Positions 6,287 to 13,745 of a stretch of 18,076 bases of DNA are shown piece by piece. Numbering within the stretch: position 1 is the stretch's first letter; each line of letters opens with the position of its first letter. Source of the DNA: an uncultured Collinsella sp. (GTDB lineage Bacteria > Actinomycetota > Coriobacteriia > Coriobacteriales > Coriobacteriaceae); the NCBI GenBank assembly GCA_902491895.1, contig CABUJH010000039.1, forward strand, positions 1 to 18,076, written 5' to 3'. The notes under the pieces were generated by a model, which was given only the letters and a program-made list of their open reading frames with translations, made no database searches and was not told the origin of the DNA. A program made the position numbers and the translations under genes.

Positions 6287-6341
6287 GTCACTACCAGCGT
6301 TTCAAGCATCCGTTTGGAACAGGGAAAACGCGCTAAATAGG

Positions 6342-6364
6342 CTTTGCCGTTAAGGGCGGCGAAG
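6342..6364 (+). other. Hairpin upstream of rpsH
   Basis: CTTTGCCG (6342-6349) pairs with CGGCGAAG (6357-6364), 8 bp with one G-U and a 7-base loop. It lies 41 bases before the rpsH start, with no T-tract after it. It may be a processing or regulatory element in the spc transcript. Confidence 0.5.
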
Positions 6365-6405
6365 AACCAAGAGCACGTGTTCATCAAGAACGAAGGAGAA
6401 TCTGT

Positions 6406-6804
6406 ATGAACCTTACAGACCCGATCGCAGATATGCTTACGCGCATCCGTAACGCTAACTCTGTGAACAAGGCCACGGTCTCCATGCCGAGCAGCAAGAA
6501 GCTCGTCGAGATCGCTCGTGTTCTGCACGAGGAGGGCTACATCGAGGGCTACGATGTCGAGGACACCGTTCCCCAGAAGACTCTGCACATCACGCTTAAG
6601 TATGGTCCCAAGAAGGCTAAGGTCATCAACGGCATCCGCCGCATTTCCAAGCCGGGCCTGCGTAAGTACACCGGCGTTGCCGACATGCCCCGCGTCCGCG
6701 GTGGCCTTGGTACCGCCATTATTTCCACCAGCCATGGCGTCATGACCGACCGCGATGCTCGCAAGCACAACGTCGGCGGCGAGATCATCGCTTACGTCTG
6801 GTAA
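6406..6804 (+). CDS. rpsH: 30S ribosomal protein S8
   Basis: The 132-residue protein starts MNLTDPIADMLTRIRNA, the near-invariant S8 N-terminus, and ends with the STSHGVMTDRDARKHNVGGEIIAYVW region that forms the rRNA-binding C-terminal domain. S8 binds the central domain of 16S rRNA (helix 21) and is needed early in 30S assembly. In E. coli it also represses its own operon by binding mRNA near the rplE start; whether that happens here is unknown. AAGGAG at 6393-6398 serves the ATG 7 bases later. Length is normal. Confidence 0.98.
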   Translation: MNLTDPIADMLTRIRNANSVNKATVSMPSSKKLVEIARVLHEEGYIEGYDVEDTVPQKTLHITLKYGPKKAKVINGIRRISKPGLRKYTGVADMPRVRGGLGTAIISTSHGVMTDRDARKHNVGGEIIAYVW

Positions 6805-6837
6805 TTCGCTCGGTAGGTAGAAGGAAAGGAGATCACC

Positions 6838-7374
6838 GTGTCTCGTATCGGTAATAAGCCTGTCCAGATTCCCGCCGGAGTCGAAGTGGCAGTCAACGGC
6901 AACAACGTTGTCGTCAAGGGCCCCAAGGGCCAGCTCGAGCTCGATGTTTTTGAGAAGCTCACCATCAACGTCGAGGACAACGTCCTCACCGTTTCCCGTC
7001 CCGACGACGAGCGTGAGACCCGTGCCCGCCACGGCCTCACCCGCGCTCTCATCCACAACATGGTTGTTGGCGTTTCCGAGGGCTTCGAGAAGAAGCTCGA
7101 GCTCGCCGGCGTCGGTTACCGCGTGCAGCAGAAGGGCAAGAACCTCGAGTTCTCCCTGGGCTTCTCGCACCCCGTGATCGTCGAGGCTCCCGAGGGCATC
7201 ACCTTCGAGGTTCCCGACAACACCCACGTGAACGTCAAGGGTATCAACAAGCAGCAGGTCGGTCAGATCGCCGCTGAGATCCGCGGCCATCGTCCTCCCG
7301 AGCCTTACAAGGGCAAGGGTATCCACTATGTTGGCGAGCACATCCGCCGCAAGCTGGGTAAGGCCGCCAAGTAG
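6838..7374 (+). CDS. rplF: 50S ribosomal protein L6
   Basis: The 178-residue protein begins MSRIGNKPVQIPAGV and shows the two repeated L6 domains, with LAGVGYRVQQKGKNL in the middle and the C-terminal INKQQVGQIAAEIR, PPEPYKGKGI and RRKLGKAAK segments. L6 lies near the factor-binding site of the large subunit. The start is GTG at 6838, with AAGGAG at 6826-6831 ideally spaced, and it yields the family-standard N-terminus. The gap to rplR contains a perfect hairpin. Confidence 0.98.
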   Translation: MSRIGNKPVQIPAGVEVAVNGNNVVVKGPKGQLELDVFEKLTINVEDNVLTVSRPDDERETRARHGLTRALIHNMVVGVSEGFEKKLELAGVGYRVQQKGKNLEFSLGFSHPVIVEAPEGITFEVPDNTHVNVKGINKQQVGQIAAEIRGHRPPEPYKGKGIHYVGEHIRRKLGKAAK

Positions 7375-7399
7375 TCGTAACCGACTCACTCGCATAAGA

Positions 7400-7421
7400 C
7401 CAGCACCCCGTTAGGTGCTGG
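7400..7421 (+). other. Intra-operon hairpin between rplF and rplR
   Basis: CCAGCACC (7400-7407) and GGTGCTGG (7414-7421) form a perfect 8-bp stem with a 6-base loop. It sits 25 bases after the rplF stop and 28 bases before the rplR start. The T-run at 7433-7437 is 11 bases downstream, too far for a standard terminator. Confidence 0.6.
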
Positions 7422-7449
7422 CAAGATCAACCTTTTTAGGAGTTTACGT

Positions 7450-7818
7450 ATGAACAAGCATAAGGCGAAGCTGGAAGGCCTCAAGCGTCGTCAGCGTCGT
7501 GTTCGCGGCAAGGTCTCGGGTACCGCCGAGCGTCCGCGTCTTCGCGTGACCCGTACTAACGCCAACATCTATGCCCAGATCATCGACGACAGCAAGGGCT
7601 CCAGCCTGACGCTCGTCTCTGCCTCGACCCTCGAGGCCGAGTTCAAGGGCACCCACACCTCGAACAAGGAGGCTGCGGAGAAGGTCGGTCAGCTCGTTGG
7701 CAAGCGTGCCATCGAGGCCGGCATCACCAAGGTCGCTTTCGATCGTGGTGGCCGTATCTACCATGGCCGCGTCAAGGCCCTCGCCGACGGTGCTCGTGCC
7801 GCCGGTCTCGAGTTCTAG
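7450..7818 (+). CDS. rplR: 50S ribosomal protein L18
   Basis: The 122-residue protein has the basic N-terminus followed by RPRLRVTRTNANIYAQIIDD and the C-terminal VAFDRGGRIYHGRVKALADGAR segment, both diagnostic of L18. L18 binds 5S rRNA together with L5 in the central protuberance. TAGGAGT at 7437-7443 is the ribosome-binding site. The TAG stop lies within the rpsE Shine-Dalgarno (AGGAGGT, 7817-7823), so the two genes are probably translationally coupled. Confidence 0.97.
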   Translation: MNKHKAKLEGLKRRQRRVRGKVSGTAERPRLRVTRTNANIYAQIIDDSKGSSLTLVSASTLEAEFKGTHTSNKEAAEKVGQLVGKRAIEAGITKVAFDRGGRIYHGRVKALADGARAAGLEF

Positions 7819-7832
7819 GAGGTATGTAGCAC

Positions 7833-8357
7833 ATGGCTCGTAATCAGAAGCAGCAGCGCGAGGCCTCCGAGTTCGAGGAGCGCGTCGTTTACATCAACCG
7901 CGTGTCGAAGACCGTCAAGGGTGGTCGTCGCATGAGCCTCGTCGCTCTCGTCGTCGTTGGCGACGGCAAGGGCAACGTCGGCGTTGGCATGGGCAAGTCC
8001 GCTGAGGTGCCCATGGCCATCTCCAAGGCGTCTCTCGATGCCAAGAAGAACATGTTCCACGTGCCGGTGACCGAGCAGGGCACCATTCCGCACGAGGTTC
8101 TCGGTCACTTTGGTGCCGGCCGCATCATCATCAAGCCCGCTGTCGAGGGTACCGGCGTTATCGCCGGCGGCGCTGTGCGTCCCCTCTTCGAGCTTGCTGG
8201 CATCAAGAACGTCCTGTCCAAGTCCCTCGGTACCGACAACGGCCTCAACATCATCAAGGCTGCCGTCGAGGGCCTCAAGGAGCTCTCCAGCCCTGAGGAC
8301 GTCGCGGCTCGCCGTGGCCTGACGGTCTCCGAGATGTTCGTCGGTAAGGAGAACTAA
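7833..8357 (+). CDS. rpsE: 30S ribosomal protein S5
   Basis: The 174-residue protein carries the N-terminal double-stranded-RNA-binding-like S5 domain (ERVVYINRVSKTVKGGRRM, then VVVGDGKGNVGVGMGK) and the C-terminal segment AGGAVRPLFELAGIKNVLSKSLG. S5 shapes the mRNA entry channel and influences decoding accuracy. It starts 14 bases after rplR, whose stop codon overlaps its ribosome-binding site. AAGGAG close to its 3' end (8346-8351) serves rpmD. The N-terminus is shorter than in some actinobacterial S5 proteins but contains everything expected. Confidence 0.98.
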   Translation: MARNQKQQREASEFEERVVYINRVSKTVKGGRRMSLVALVVVGDGKGNVGVGMGKSAEVPMAISKASLDAKKNMFHVPVTEQGTIPHEVLGHFGAGRIIIKPAVEGTGVIAGGAVRPLFELAGIKNVLSKSLGTDNGLNIIKAAVEGLKELSSPEDVAARRGLTVSEMFVGKEN

Positions 8358-8359
8358 GC

Positions 8360-8542
8360 ATGGCTGACACCATCAAGATCAAGCAGGTCCGCAGCACCAA
8401 CGGTTGCAAGCAGGACCAGGTCCGTACTGTCCGTGCCCTCGGTCTCCACAGGATCCGCGAGGTTCGCGAGATTGCTGACAACGAGTCCGTCCGCGGCATG
8501 ATCTTCAAGGTCAAGCACCTTGTCGAGATTGTAGAGGAGTAG
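8360..8542 (+). CDS. rpmD: 50S ribosomal protein L30
   Basis: The 60-residue protein matches L30: IKIKQVRSTNGCKQDQVRTV, then LGLHRIREVREIADNESVRGMI and a C-terminal VKHLVEIVEE. L30 is a small, non-universal large-subunit protein that packs against 5S/23S rRNA; its presence fits an actinobacterium or firmicute. ATG at 8360 lies 2 bases after the rpsE stop, with its Shine-Dalgarno inside rpsE. GAGGAG at 8534-8539, close to its own stop, serves rplO, so rpsE, rpmD and rplO form a tightly coupled trio. Confidence 0.97.
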   Translation: MADTIKIKQVRSTNGCKQDQVRTVRALGLHRIREVREIADNESVRGMIFKVKHLVEIVEE

Positions 8543-8545
8543 CAA

Positions 8546-8995
8546 ATGCAGCTTCACGATCTTACTCCCGCGCCCGGTTCCACCAAGAACCGCAAGCGCG
8601 TCGGCCGTGGCAATTCTTCGGGTCACGGCACCACTTCTGGCCGCGGTCAGAAGGGCCAGGGTTCCCGCTCTGGCGGCACCAAGGGTGCCGGCTTCGAGGG
8701 TGGCCAGACTCCGCTGGCTATGCGCCTGCCCAAGCTTCCGGGCTTCCGCAACCCCCGTCGCATCGAGTACACCGCTGTTAACGTTGAGCGCCTCGAGCGC
8801 AAGTTCGAGGACGGCGCTGTGATCGACGGTGCCGCTCTTAAGGCCGCTCGCATCACCAAGAGCGAGTTCGAGCCCGTCAAGGTGCTCGGCAATGGTGAGC
8901 TCACCAAGAAGTTCACGGTCAAGGTCGACAAGGTCAGCGCTTCTGCGCAGGCCAAGATCGAGGCCGCCGGCGGAAAGGTCGAGCTGCCGTGCTAA
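8546..8995 (+). CDS. rplO: 50S ribosomal protein L15
   Basis: The 149-residue protein starts MQLHDLTPAPGS and shows the L15 glycine-rich, basic N-terminal extension (RVGRGNSSGHGTTSGRGQKG) and the RLPKLPGF segment, ending in a compact globular domain. L15 is a late-assembling large-subunit protein that reaches deep into 23S rRNA. ATG at 8546 is 3 bases after rpmD. Its last 7 bases overlap the start of secY, coupling ribosome synthesis to the translocon gene. Confidence 0.98.
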   Translation: MQLHDLTPAPGSTKNRKRVGRGNSSGHGTTSGRGQKGQGSRSGGTKGAGFEGGQTPLAMRLPKLPGFRNPRRIEYTAVNVERLERKFEDGAVIDGAALKAARITKSEFEPVKVLGNGELTKKFTVKVDKVSASAQAKIEAAGGKVELPC

Positions 8996-10275
8996 ATGGT
9001 CTTAAGAATGCTTTCCGCATCAAAGAATTGCGCGAAAAGATTCTTTTTACCATAGCTATGCTCGTCGTGTACCGCATTGGTGCGCACGTTCCTGTGCCCG
9101 GCATTCCCTTCCAGGGGATGCTGGGCCTTTTCTCGACCGATAACAATTCGGTCGCCGCAGGTGCTATGGCCCTCCTGAATCTTTTCTCTGGTGGCGCGTT
9201 GAGCTATGTGTCGGTGTTCTCCCTGGGCATCATGCCTTACATCACCAGCTCGATCATCCTCCAGATGCTCCAGGCCGTTGTGCCTTCCCTGCATGAGCTT
9301 GCCCGCGAGGGCGAGGTCGGTCAGACCAAGATTACGCAGTATTCGCGTTACCTCACCCTGGCTCTGGCAATCCTCAACTCCGTGGGTTACCTCTTCCTCT
9401 TTAAGAGCTTCGGCATCAGCTTTACTGGCGCCGGCGCTCCCGAGATCATCTTTGACCTCATGATCGTTGGCACGCTCACTGCGGGCGCCATGCTGATCAT
9501 GTGGATTGGTGAGCTCATCACCCAGCGCGGTATCGGCAATGGCATGTCGCTGATCATCTTTGCGAACATCATGGCTGGCCTGCCGCAGGCGATCTTCTCC
9601 AGCACCGAGGGCAATGCCGGTGGCATCATCACCATGGTGATCATCTGCGCCATTATCCTGCTGGTCATCCCGCTGATCGTTTTCCTTGAGCGCGGCCAGC
9701 GCCGCATTCCGGTCTCCTACGCTAAGCGCGTCGTGGGCCGTCGCATGATGGGTGGCCAGACCACCTACCTGCCCATCAAGGTCAACACCGCGGGCGTCGT
9801 GCCGATCATCTTCGCTTCGGCGCTGCTGTACTTCCCGGCCCAGATTGCCGTGTTCTTCCCCGGCATCGGCTGGATCCAGGCAGTTGCCTCCGCGCTTTCG
9901 ACCGGTTGGCTCAACTGGGTGCTTAACGTTGTCCTCATCGTGTTCTTCGCGTACTTCTACACCTCCATGGTGTTCAACCCCGATGACACGGCCGACAACC
10001 TTAAGAAGCAGGGCGGCTTTATTCCGGGCGTCCGTCCGGGCAGGGCTACCGCGGCCTACATCAAGAACGCGCTCAACAAGATTACGCTTCCCAGCGCTGT
10101 CTTTTTGGCGCTCATCGCCATCGTGCCTTCGATCATCTTCTCTTTCACTGGTAATCATCTGATTCAGGCATTTGGCGGCACGTCCATCCTCATCATGGTC
10201 GGCGTCGTGCTCGACACGGTCGATAAGCTTGAAGGCCAGATCAAGATGTATGATTACGATGGATTCTTTAAATAG
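8989..10275 (+). CDS. secY: Preprotein translocase subunit SecY
   Basis: The 428-residue protein is the channel subunit of the SecYEG translocon, with about ten membrane segments; the first is near residues 17-32. Family landmarks are RIGAHVPVPGI, LNLFSGGAL (plug region), LGIMPYITSSIILQML, ITQRGIGNGMSLIIF, YLPIKVNTAGVVPIIFA and the conserved cytosolic loop near GGFIPGVRPG. The start is a GTG at 8989 overlapping rplO by 7 bases, chosen because it gives MLNGLKNAFRIKELREKI, the usual SecY N-terminus; the nearby ATG at 8996 is out of frame. GGAAAGG at 8972-8978 is a plausible binding site 10 bases upstream. No fusion or truncation is seen. Confidence 0.97.
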   Translation: MLNGLKNAFRIKELREKILFTIAMLVVYRIGAHVPVPGIPFQGMLGLFSTDNNSVAAGAMALLNLFSGGALSYVSVFSLGIMPYITSSIILQMLQAVVPSLHELAREGEVGQTKITQYSRYLTLALAILNSVGYLFLFKSFGISFTGAGAPEIIFDLMIVGTLTAGAMLIMWIGELITQRGIGNGMSLIIFANIMAGLPQAIFSSTEGNAGGIITMVIICAIILLVIPLIVFLERGQRRIPVSYAKRVVGRRMMGGQTTYLPIKVNTAGVVPIIFASALLYFPAQIAVFFPGIGWIQAVASALSTGWLNWVLNVVLIVFFAYFYTSMVFNPDDTADNLKKQGGFIPGVRPGRATAAYIKNALNKITLPSAVFLALIAIVPSIIFSFTGNHLIQAFGGTSILIMVGVVLDTVDKLEGQIKMYDYDGFFK

Positions 10276-10293
10276 GCTAGAGGAGGATTGCTC

Positions 10294-10920
10294 ATGAACC
10301 TCGTATTGCTCGGAGCTCCGGGTGCCGGTAAGGGCACCGTCGCACAGGAGCTCGTCGCCGAGTTTGGCGTCGCTCACATTTCCACGGGCGACCTGCTGCG
10401 TGCTGCCGTCAAGGGTGGCACCGAGCTTGGTATTCAGGCTAAGAAGTACATGGACGCTGGCGAGCTCGTTCCCGATCAGCTCGTGATCGACCTTGTCAAG
10501 GAGCGCCTTGCCGCCGATGACGCCCAGCAGGGCTTCATCCTCGACGGCTTCCCGCGCAACACCGCCCAGGCCGTGACGCTCGATTCCGAGCTCTCCGCCA
10601 TGGGTCGCGAGATCGACTGTGCCCTTCTGGTCGATGTGGCCCCCGAGGTCATTATCGATCGTCTGTCTTCGCGTCGCACCTGCCGCGCCTGCGGTTACAC
10701 CGGCACCGCTGCCGATGCTACCTGCCCCAAGTGTGGCGGCGAGATGTATCAGCGCGACGACGACAAGCCCGAGACCATCAAGAACCGTCTCGACGTCTAC
10801 GAGAAGTCCACGAGCCCGCTCGTCGACTACTATCGTGGCCAGGGTCTGCTCAAGTCGGTCAACGGTGACCAGGCTCGTGAGACCGTGTACGGGGATGTCA
10901 AAGAGGCTCTCGGTCTATGA
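10294..10920 (+). CDS. adk: Adenylate kinase, zinc-LID type
   Basis: The 208-residue enzyme converts ATP + AMP to 2 ADP. It shows the P-loop GAPGAGKGT (residues 7-15), the AMP-site STGDLLR, DGFPRN (84-89) and a long LID domain. The LID holds four cysteines (130, 133, 144, 147) as two CxxC pairs, the structural zinc site of Gram-positive-type enzymes. A TTG at 10288 could lengthen the protein by two residues. The ATG at 10294 is preferred because AGGAGG at 10281-10286 is 7 bases from it but only one base from the TTG. The gene follows secY by 18 bases and overlaps map by 4 bases (ATGA). Confidence 0.97.
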   Translation: MNLVLLGAPGAGKGTVAQELVAEFGVAHISTGDLLRAAVKGGTELGIQAKKYMDAGELVPDQLVIDLVKERLAADDAQQGFILDGFPRNTAQAVTLDSELSAMGREIDCALLVDVAPEVIIDRLSSRRTCRACGYTGTAADATCPKCGGEMYQRDDDKPETIKNRLDVYEKSTSPLVDYYRGQGLLKSVNGDQARETVYGDVKEALGL

Positions 10921-11705
10921 TCAAGATTAAGTCTGCAACGCAAATCGAGCAGATGAAGAAGGCAGGAGCGCTATCTAAGATGGCGCTCCGCCACGTTGGA
11001 GCCATGGTGCGCCCCGGCGTTTCGACTTTTGAGCTCGATCAGCTCGCGGAGCAGATTATCCGCATGCATGGCGGCACCCCGGCCTTTAAGGGCTACGGCG
11101 GGTTCCCGGGAACCATCTGCGCATCGATCAACGATGCCGTGGTTCACGGTATTCCCAACCCCGACATGATCCTGCGCGATGGCGATATCATCTCCATTGA
11201 TACGGGAGCTGTCGTTGACGGTTGGGTCGGCGATAACGCTTGGACGTTTTTCGTCGGCACCCCCACGCCCGAAGCCAAGGCTTTGTGCGAGGTCACGCGC
11301 GATTGCCTTAAGGCTGCCATCGAGCAGGCTGTTCCCGGTAACCATATCGGGGACGTCGGTTATGCCGTTCAGTCCCTCGCCGAGTCTCACGGTTACGGCG
11401 TGCTTCGTGATTATGTGGGCCATGGCATTGGCCGCGTGATGCACGAGGACCCCAACGTTCCTAACTATGGAAAGAAGGGGAGGGGCGTTCGCCTCCAGGC
11501 CGGCATGGTCATTGCCATTGAGCCGATGGTTACGATGGGTTCCAACCATGTGAGCACGGGCTCCGACGGTTGGATCGTCACGACCAACGACCACCTTCCC
11601 GCCGCGCACTACGAGAACACCGTCGCCATTACCAATGACGGCCCGGTGATTCTCACCACGGATGCGCAAGGTGCTTGGTGTTCGCTCCAAGGCGGAGAAA
11701 TGTAA
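10917..11705 (+). CDS. map: Methionine aminopeptidase, type I
   Basis: The 262-residue enzyme removes initiator methionine from new proteins. All five metal ligands are present: Asp95 (SIDTG), Asp106 (VGDNA), His169 (VGHGIGR), Glu202 (AIEPM) and Glu233 (HYENT). His78 in VVHGIP is the usual substrate-contacting residue. The NAW triplet after Asp106 replaces the commoner SAR-like sequence, a mild variation. There is no N-terminal zinc-finger or SH3-binding extension. The start overlaps adk (ATGA), so it is translationally coupled. The operon probably loses continuity here, because a promoter follows in the gap before infA. Confidence 0.97.
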   Translation: MIKIKSATQIEQMKKAGALSKMALRHVGAMVRPGVSTFELDQLAEQIIRMHGGTPAFKGYGGFPGTICASINDAVVHGIPNPDMILRDGDIISIDTGAVVDGWVGDNAWTFFVGTPTPEAKALCEVTRDCLKAAIEQAVPGNHIGDVGYAVQSLAESHGYGVLRDYVGHGIGRVMHEDPNVPNYGKKGRGVRLQAGMVIAIEPMVTMGSNHVSTGSDGWIVTTNDHLPAAHYENTVAITNDGPVILTTDAQGAWCSLQGGEM

Positions 11706-11741
11706 CAAGTTCCACTTAGTTGTGGAGCCATTACGAAGTTA

Positions 11742-11770
11742 TTACGATGCGTACATACGTGTTGTAGAAT
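11742..11770 (+). promoter_or_regulatory. Internal promoter for infA to rplQ
   Basis: A candidate -35 TTACGA (11742-11747) and -10 TAGAAT (11765-11770) are separated by 17 bases in an AT-rich gap between map and infA. TTACGA also occurs 11 bases earlier (11731-11736). Separate transcription of the infA-rpoA part of the cluster is common in bacteria. Confidence 0.55.
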
Positions 11771-11809
11771 ACTCAATCGCTGTCGTTTTCTAGAGAAAGA
11801 TGATTGCTT

Positions 11810-12028
11810 GTGAAGAAGGAAGACGCAATTGAGCTCGAGGGTACGGTAAAAGAGCCGCTGCCCAACGCCATGTTTAAGGTCGAGCTCGAGAACGGTCATT
11901 CGGTTCTGTGCAACATTTCTGGCAAGATCCGAATGAATTACATCCGCATTCTCCCCGGTGACAGGGTTGTCGTGGAGCTTTCCCCGTACGACCTGACCCG
12001 CGGCCGCATCACCTATCGCTATAAATAG
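11810..12028 (+). CDS. infA: Translation initiation factor IF-1
   Basis: The 72-residue S1-like OB-fold protein matches IF-1 almost end to end: EGTVKEPLPNAMFKVELENG, ISGKIRMNYIRILPGDRV and VELSPYDLTRGRITYR. IF-1 binds the 30S A site during initiation. The start is uncertain: a TTG at 11804 and a GTG at 11810 are in frame. GTG is preferred because it gives the family length of 72 and the N-terminus MKKEDAIELEG, and leaves about 10 bases from the weak GAGAAAG at 11793-11799. A small CGCTA/TAGCG hairpin (12017-12030) straddles the stop codon. Confidence 0.95.
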   Translation: MKKEDAIELEGTVKEPLPNAMFKVELENGHSVLCNISGKIRMNYIRILPGDRVVVELSPYDLTRGRITYRYK

Positions 12029-12038
12029 CGGCACGCAT

Positions 12039-12126
12039 ACACGCTCTTTTCCGACTGCAGGCTTAGCTCAACCTACGGTCGGTTTGCGTGTGAAGACCAG
12101 CCATAGTTTTAAACGCCTGCGGCTGG
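12039..12126 (+). promoter_or_regulatory. Structured RNA segment between infA and rpmJ
   Basis: The 147-base gap folds into two candidate hairpins. The first pairs ACACGC (12039-12044) with GCGTGT (12086-12091) and, inside it, CCGAC (12051-12055) with GTCGG (12078-12082). The second pairs CCAGCC (12097-12102) with GGCTGG (12121-12126). Neither has a T-tract. The position just before rpmJ-rpsM-rpsK-rpsD suggests a regulatory leader for the alpha operon, where S4 is the known regulator in E. coli; this is inference. Confidence 0.45.
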
Positions 12127-12175
12127 GCGAGTAGATAGTAGGGAAGTAGTTTGAGCGCTACCGAAAGGAAGAACG

Positions 12176-12289
12176 ATGAAGGTACGTCCTTCGGTCAAGA
12201 AGATGTGCGATAAGTGCAAAATCATTAGGCGCCATGGCAAGGTCCTCGTCATTTGCGAGAACCCCCGTCATAAGCAGCGTCAGGGTTAA
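12176..12289 (+). CDS. rpmJ: 50S ribosomal protein L36
   Basis: This short gene encodes 37 residues beginning MKVRPSVKKMCDKCK and ending HKQRQG. It has the complete zinc ligands of the C+ form: Cys11, Cys14, Cys27 and His32. L36 is the smallest large-subunit protein and helps organise 23S rRNA. AAAGGAAG (12164-12171) stands upstream of the ATG, and the gap to rpsM is 14 bases. Length and motif are exactly as expected. Confidence 0.97.
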   Translation: MKVRPSVKKMCDKCKIIRRHGKVLVICENPRHKQRQG

Positions 12290-12303
12290 GAGAGGAGACT
12301 ACG

Positions 12304-12678
12304 TTGGCCCGTATTAATGGTGTCGACCTCCCGCGTGAGAAGCGCGTTGAGATCGGTCTGACCTACATTTACGGCATCGGCCGCACCACTGCGACGAAGA
12401 TCTGCGTCGAGTGCAACGTTAACGTGGATACGCGCGTTAAGGACCTCACCGAGGATGAGGTTAACGCCATCCGCGATTATATCGATAAGAACCAGATCAT
12501 GGTTGAGGGCGACCTCCGCCGTGAGCGCAACCAGAACGTCAAGCGCCTTATGGACATCGGCTGCAACCGCGGCCTTCGTCACCGCAAGGGCCTCCCGGTC
12601 CGCGGCCAGCGCACCCACACTAACGCTCGTACCCGCAAGGGCCCGAAGCGTCAGATCGGTGCTAAGAAGAAGAAATAA
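12304..12678 (+). CDS. rpsM: 30S ribosomal protein S13
   Basis: The 124-residue protein starts MARINGVDLPREKRVEIGLTYIYGIG and ends in the basic NARTRKGPKR tail with GAKKKK, as in S13. The helix-two-turn-helix region and the GLRHRKGLPVRGQRTHTN segment are present. S13 sits at the top of the small-subunit head and contacts P-site tRNA and L5. The start is TTG, supported by AGAGGAGA at 12291-12298 and by the conserved N-terminus; no ATG alternative fits. Confidence 0.97.
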   Translation: MARINGVDLPREKRVEIGLTYIYGIGRTTATKICVECNVNVDTRVKDLTEDEVNAIRDYIDKNQIMVEGDLRRERNQNVKRLMDIGCNRGLRHRKGLPVRGQRTHTNARTRKGPKRQIGAKKKK

Positions 12679-12692
12679 GGAGCGCTAGATAG

Positions 12693-13097
12693 ATGGCTAC
12701 TGCTAAGAAGAACGTTCGCGCTGCCCGTCTGAAGCGCGCGGACCGTAAGAACATTTCCGTGGGCCAGGCTCACATTCGTTCTACGTTCAACAACACGATC
12801 GTTTCGATCACCGATCCCCAGGGCAACGTCATTTCCTGGAAGTCGGCTGGCCAGGTGGGCTTCAAGGGCTCCCGTAAGTCCACGCCGTTCGCTGCCCAGA
12901 TGGCTGCCGAGGCTGCTGCCAAGCAGGCCATGGAGCACGGTATGAAGAAGGTTTCCGTCTTCGTCAAGGGCCCCGGCTCCGGTCGTGAGACCGCCATCCG
13001 CTCCCTCCAGGCTGCTGGCCTCGAGGTCTCGAGCATCCAGGACAAGACCCCCATTCCGCACAACGGCTGCCGCCCCAAGAAGCGTCGCCGCGTGTAA
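12693..13097 (+). CDS. rpsK: 30S ribosomal protein S11
   Basis: The 134-residue protein matches S11: GQAHIRSTFNNTIVSITD, GFKGSRKSTPFAAQMAAEAAA, VKGPGSGRETAIRSLQAAGL and the terminal PHNGCRPKKRRRV. S11 lies on the platform of the 30S subunit near the mRNA exit. The basic N-terminal stretch (KKNVRAARLKRADRKN) is typical. TAAGGAG at 12676-12682 overlaps the rpsM stop, indicating coupling. Confidence 0.98.
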   Translation: MATAKKNVRAARLKRADRKNISVGQAHIRSTFNNTIVSITDPQGNVISWKSAGQVGFKGSRKSTPFAAQMAAEAAAKQAMEHGMKKVSVFVKGPGSGRETAIRSLQAAGLEVSSIQDKTPIPHNGCRPKKRRRV

Positions 13098-13116
13098 CTG
13101 AAAGGATCGTATCAAT

Positions 13117-13713
13117 ATGGCAATCGACAGGACTCCTGTTCTTAAGCGCTGCCGTCAGCTCGGGATCGATCCCGCTGAGCTCGGTTACAGCAGCAAGAAG
13201 GAATCTATCCGTCAGCCCAAGCGCCGTCGCAAGGAATCTGAGTACGGCATGCAGCTGCGCGAGAAGCAGAAGGTCAAGTTCATCTATGGCGTTCTGGAGA
13301 AGCAGTTCCACGGCTACTTCAACAAGGCCCGCAAGATGAACGGCGTCACCGGTGAGAACCTCATGATCATCCTTGAGTCTCGCCTCGACAACGTCGTCTT
13401 CCGTCTTGGCTTCGCCCGCACCCGCAAAGAGGCTCGTCAGTCCGTCCGTCACGGTCACTTCACCGTGAACGGCAAGCGCGTGGACATCCCGTCCTACCGC
13501 GTCAAGGCCGGCGACGTCGTCGCTGTCGGCGAGAAGTTCCGTGACCTCCTCCCCATCAAGGAGGCCCTGATTTCCTCCGAGCGCTTTGAGGTCCCTGGCT
13601 GGCTCGAGGTCGATATCGAGAAGCTGTCTGGTAACGTGCTCGCTCTGCCGACGCGTGAGCAGATCAGCGGTGATATCAACGAGCAGCTCATCGTCGAGCT
13701 CTACTCTAAGTAG
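13117..13713 (+). CDS. rpsD: 30S ribosomal protein S4, cysteine-free-motif type
   Basis: The 198-residue protein has the S4 N-terminal domain (with KESEYGMQLREKQKVKFIYG) and the S4 RNA-binding domain (LESRLDNVVFRLGFARTRKEARQSVRHGHFTVNGKRVDIPS). The zinc-binding cysteine cluster found in many S4 N-termini is absent; only Cys12 is visible there. S4 nucleates 30S assembly and, in E. coli, represses the alpha operon by binding its mRNA leader. The start ATG follows AAAGGAT (13101-13107). It lies in its classical place between rpsK and rpoA. Confidence 0.97.
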   Translation: MAIDRTPVLKRCRQLGIDPAELGYSSKKESIRQPKRRRKESEYGMQLREKQKVKFIYGVLEKQFHGYFNKARKMNGVTGENLMIILESRLDNVVFRLGFARTRKEARQSVRHGHFTVNGKRVDIPSYRVKAGDVVAVGEKFRDLLPIKEALISSERFEVPGWLEVDIEKLSGNVLALPTREQISGDINEQLIVELYSK

Positions 13714-13745
13714 TCCATCCGGGCTGCTGAGGCTGGAGGTAATAC

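Noticed and set aside
7433..7437. Five Ts after the rplF-rplR hairpin as a terminator
   Set aside because: The T-run is 11 bases past the stem and adjoins the rplR ribosome-binding site, and the operon must continue.
10288..10293. TTG start for adk
   Set aside because: It is only one base from the AGGAGG sequence; the ATG at 10294 is properly spaced.
11711..11726. Small TCCAC/GTGGA hairpin after map as a terminator
   Set aside because: Only 5 bp, with no T-tract.
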